Of a DNA stretch of 5,954 nt, positions 4,567-5,954 are shown one piece after another; within the stretch, counting starts at the first letter, position 1; every line of letters begins with the position of its first letter. The translations under genes were made by a program, and so were the position numbers. The DNA is from Planctomycetota bacterium (GTDB taxonomy: Bacteria > Planctomycetota > Planctomycetia > Isosphaerales > Isosphaeraceae): assembly GCA_021807585.1 (NCBI GenBank), contig JAKBCQ010000201.1, positions 1 to 5,954 on the forward strand. The letters are read 5' to 3'. Under the pieces are notes generated by a model. It saw only the letters and a program-made list of their open reading frames with translations. It had not been told where the DNA came from and did not search any database.

Positions 4567-5954
4567 GAGCCCGCCGAGGCGGTGCGCGATTCGGCGGCTG
4601 CGAAGCTTGAGGCGAAGACTCCGAAGCCGAGCCTTCAAGCCGATTCCGATCGTGCCGCTCGATCGCTCGCGGCGCGGATTGATTCGATCGTCGCGGCGAA
4701 GGCCGCGGCTCAAAAGGCGCCGCTCGCCGCTTTGGCCGACGACGCCGAATTTCACCGGCGGGTTTGGCTCGACTTAGCCGGGAAGATCCCGTCGGTCGCC
4801 GACACCCGCGCGTTCCTCGCCGATCAAGGCCGCGATAAACGCGGCAAGTTGATCGACAAACTGCTCGCAAGCCCGTATTATGTTAATCATTTTACACGTT
4901 ATTGGAAACAGACTCTCGTACCCGAGACGAAGGGTTCGTTCGAGATCCAGTATTCGCTCCCCAATTTCGACGCGTGGCTGCGCGAGAAAATCCGCTCAAA
5001 CGCCGGCTACGATTCGATCGTGAAAGAGATCGTCGCGTATCGATTGCCCGGCGGCGCTCAAGGAGCGAATAATTTTTTCTTCAATCAAGACGCGAAGCCC
5101 GATCCCTCGGCGTTTTATGTGGCCAAGCAGGGAAAGCCCGAGAATCTGGGAGCGGGGGTCGCGCGGTTGTTCCTGGGAGTGCGGATCGAATGTGCGCAAT
5201 GTCATAATCATCCGTTTGCGCGATGGAAACGCGACGAGTTCTGGAGTTTCGCGGCGTTTTTCGGCGGCGTTCAGCGAATTGGGGACGACGATCAACCGTT
5301 CGGCATGTATCGCGAGGTCGTCGGCCGGCTCGAGCAATCGATTCCGGGATCGGATCGATTCGTTCAGCCCGCGTTTCTCGGCGGCGGCGACCCCGAGCTT
5401 TCGTTCAATAAAAGTGCGCGAGAGGCTCTCGCCGAGTGGCTCGTCGCCAAAGACAACCCGTATTTCGCCAAGGCCGCGGTCAATCGGATTTGGGGTTGGA
5501 TGTTCGGAATCGGGATCGTCGATCCGATCGACGATTTGAGCGATCAGAACCCGCCGAGCCATCCCGAATTGCTCGACGCTCTGGCTCGAGGCTTCGCCGA
5601 TCGCGATTTCGACCTCAAATTCCTGATCCGCGCGATCGCGCTTAGCGACGCGTATCAACGTTCGAGCGTAAACGCCTCGCCAAGCGCCGACAAAGAAGAA
5701 GTGCGATTGTTCACTTATCGCGCTCTTAAGGGTTTAACGGGCGATCAATTGTATGATTCGATCCTTCAGGCGATCGGCGAGCGCGCCGAGTCGAACCGCG
5801 ACAACCCGTTCTTTTTCAATCCCGGCGATCGCCGATCGGAATTCCTGGAGAAGTTCGCCAAAACCGATGAAAAAGCGACCGAGCACGAAACGTCGATCCT
5901 TCAGGCTTTGGCGCTGATGAACGGCGGGCTCGTCGATCAGGCGACGAAGCACGA
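4477..5954 (+). CDS. Exported DUF1549/DUF1553 (PSCyt2-PSD1) protein, 3'-truncated
   Basis: The frame from ATG 4477 stays open to the window end, giving 492 residues and two extra bases. Residues 1-30 look like a signal peptide. Residues 31-65 form an Ala/Lys/Glu-rich linker. Residues about 66-265 match DUF1549: RRVWLDLAGKIPS (95-107), KLIDKLLASPYY (124-135) and the signature ECAQCHNHPFARW (238-250), which contains a CxxCH haem-c attachment motif. Residues about 312-492 match DUF1553: DNPYFAKAAVNRIWGWMFG (326-344), PPSHPELLDALA (359-370), LTGDQLYDSIL (420-430) and TSILQALALMNG (472-483). Fusions of these domains are abundant in planctomycetes, often next to DUF1501 and WD40 genes. The names PSCyt2 and PSD1 reflect a predicted cytochrome role, but no reaction is established. 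Unlike many relatives, it has no N-terminal PSCyt1 cytochrome domain. The C-terminal end of DUF1553 is missing, probably some tens of residues. The start is supported by the Shine-Dalgarno site, the ATGA overlap and the signal peptide. Family assignment is secure; function is unknown. Confidence 0.94.
   Translation, partial: MRSRYFYLTPTLIVCSSFIYEFASIVRGAAEPAEAVRDSAAAKLEAKTPKPSLQADSDRAARSLAARIDSIVAAKAAAQKAPLAALADDAEFHRRVWLDLAGKIPSVADTRAFLADQGRDKRGKLIDKLLASPYYVNHFTRYWKQTLVPETKGSFEIQYSLPNFDAWLREKIRSNAGYDSIVKEIVAYRLPGGAQGANNFFFNQDAKPDPSAFYVAKQGKPENLGAGVARLFLGVRIECAQCHNHPFARWKRDEFWSFAAFFGGVQRIGDDDQPFGMYREVVGRLEQSIPGSDRFVQPAFLGGGDPELSFNKSAREALAEWLVAKDNPYFAKAAVNRIWGWMFGIGIVDPIDDLSDQNPPSHPELLDALARGFADRDFDLKFLIRAIALSDAYQRSSVNASPSADKEEVRLFTYRALKGLTGDQLYDSILQAIGERAESNRDNPFFFNPGDRRSEFLEKFAKTDEKATEHETSILQALALMNGGLVDQATKH
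5191..5217 (+). other. CxxCH haem-c-type motif with HPF extension
   Basis: These codons encode CAQCHNHPF (residues 239-247). Cys239, Cys242 and His243 form the CxxCH motif used for covalent haem c attachment. A second histidine, His245, and the following Pro-Phe are part of the conserved DUF1549 signature. The motif is intact and sits in the exported part of the protein. Haem attachment is the family-based prediction; a metal site built from the two Cys and two His is an alternative that the sequence alone cannot exclude. Confidence 0.75.

Noticed and set aside
4996..5658. Minus-strand open frame of 220 codons opposite the DUF1549/DUF1553 gene
   Set aside because: The + strand here encodes highly conserved family motifs (CAQCHNHPF, VNRIWGWMFG, PPSHPELLDALA). 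The antisense product is a composition artefact with no recognisable domain.

Overview
The window is almost entirely coding and holds two genes on the + strand, both cut by a window edge. The first is the 3' part of a very large WD40 beta-propeller gene, open from the first bases to a TGA at 4478-4480. The second starts at ATG 4477, overlaps the first by four bases (ATGA), and runs off the right edge. It encodes an exported protein with the planctomycete DUF1549 (PSCyt2) and DUF1553 (PSD1) domains.

Organism: most likely a planctomycete (Planctomycetota), possibly in or near Isosphaerales or Gemmatales. The DUF1549/DUF1553 pair and its pairing with giant WD40 proteins are hallmarks of Planctomycetota and some Verrucomicrobiota. 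The DNA is GC-rich with a strong preference for NCG codons (GCG, TCG, ACG) and is packed with the palindrome CGATCG. The order-level placement is a guess.

Layout: 1-4480 is the WD40 gene. I count 33 blades in the visible 1492 residues, plus the tail of an earlier one. They fall into zones: blades 1-6 degenerate, with a proline-rich insertion in blade 4 (about 470-589); blades 7-12 canonical, with five consecutive units of exactly 126 bp (911-1540); blades 13-20 without the GH dipeptide (1673-2701); blades 21-30, many with lengthened inner loops ending in G-E (2702-4066); and a short final group to about 4426. Bases 4462-4467 are a Shine-Dalgarno sequence inside the end of this gene, serving the next one. 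Bases 4477-5954 are the DUF1549/DUF1553 gene: signal peptide, Ala/Lys-rich linker, DUF1549 with one CAQCH haem-c-type motif, and most of DUF1553. There is no intergenic stretch, RNA gene, mobile element, CRISPR array or terminator that I can support.

Working together: the overlap and internal ribosome binding site point to one operon with coupled translation. A reasonable inference is that the propeller protein is a scaffold or partner for the exported, putatively haem-binding DUF1549/DUF1553 protein. The biochemical role of this common planctomycete gene pair is not established, and nothing here fixes it. The most distinctive signals are the size and internal zoning of the blade array, the AGY/TCN serine-codon split that marks blade ancestry, and the CGATCG enrichment in both genes.
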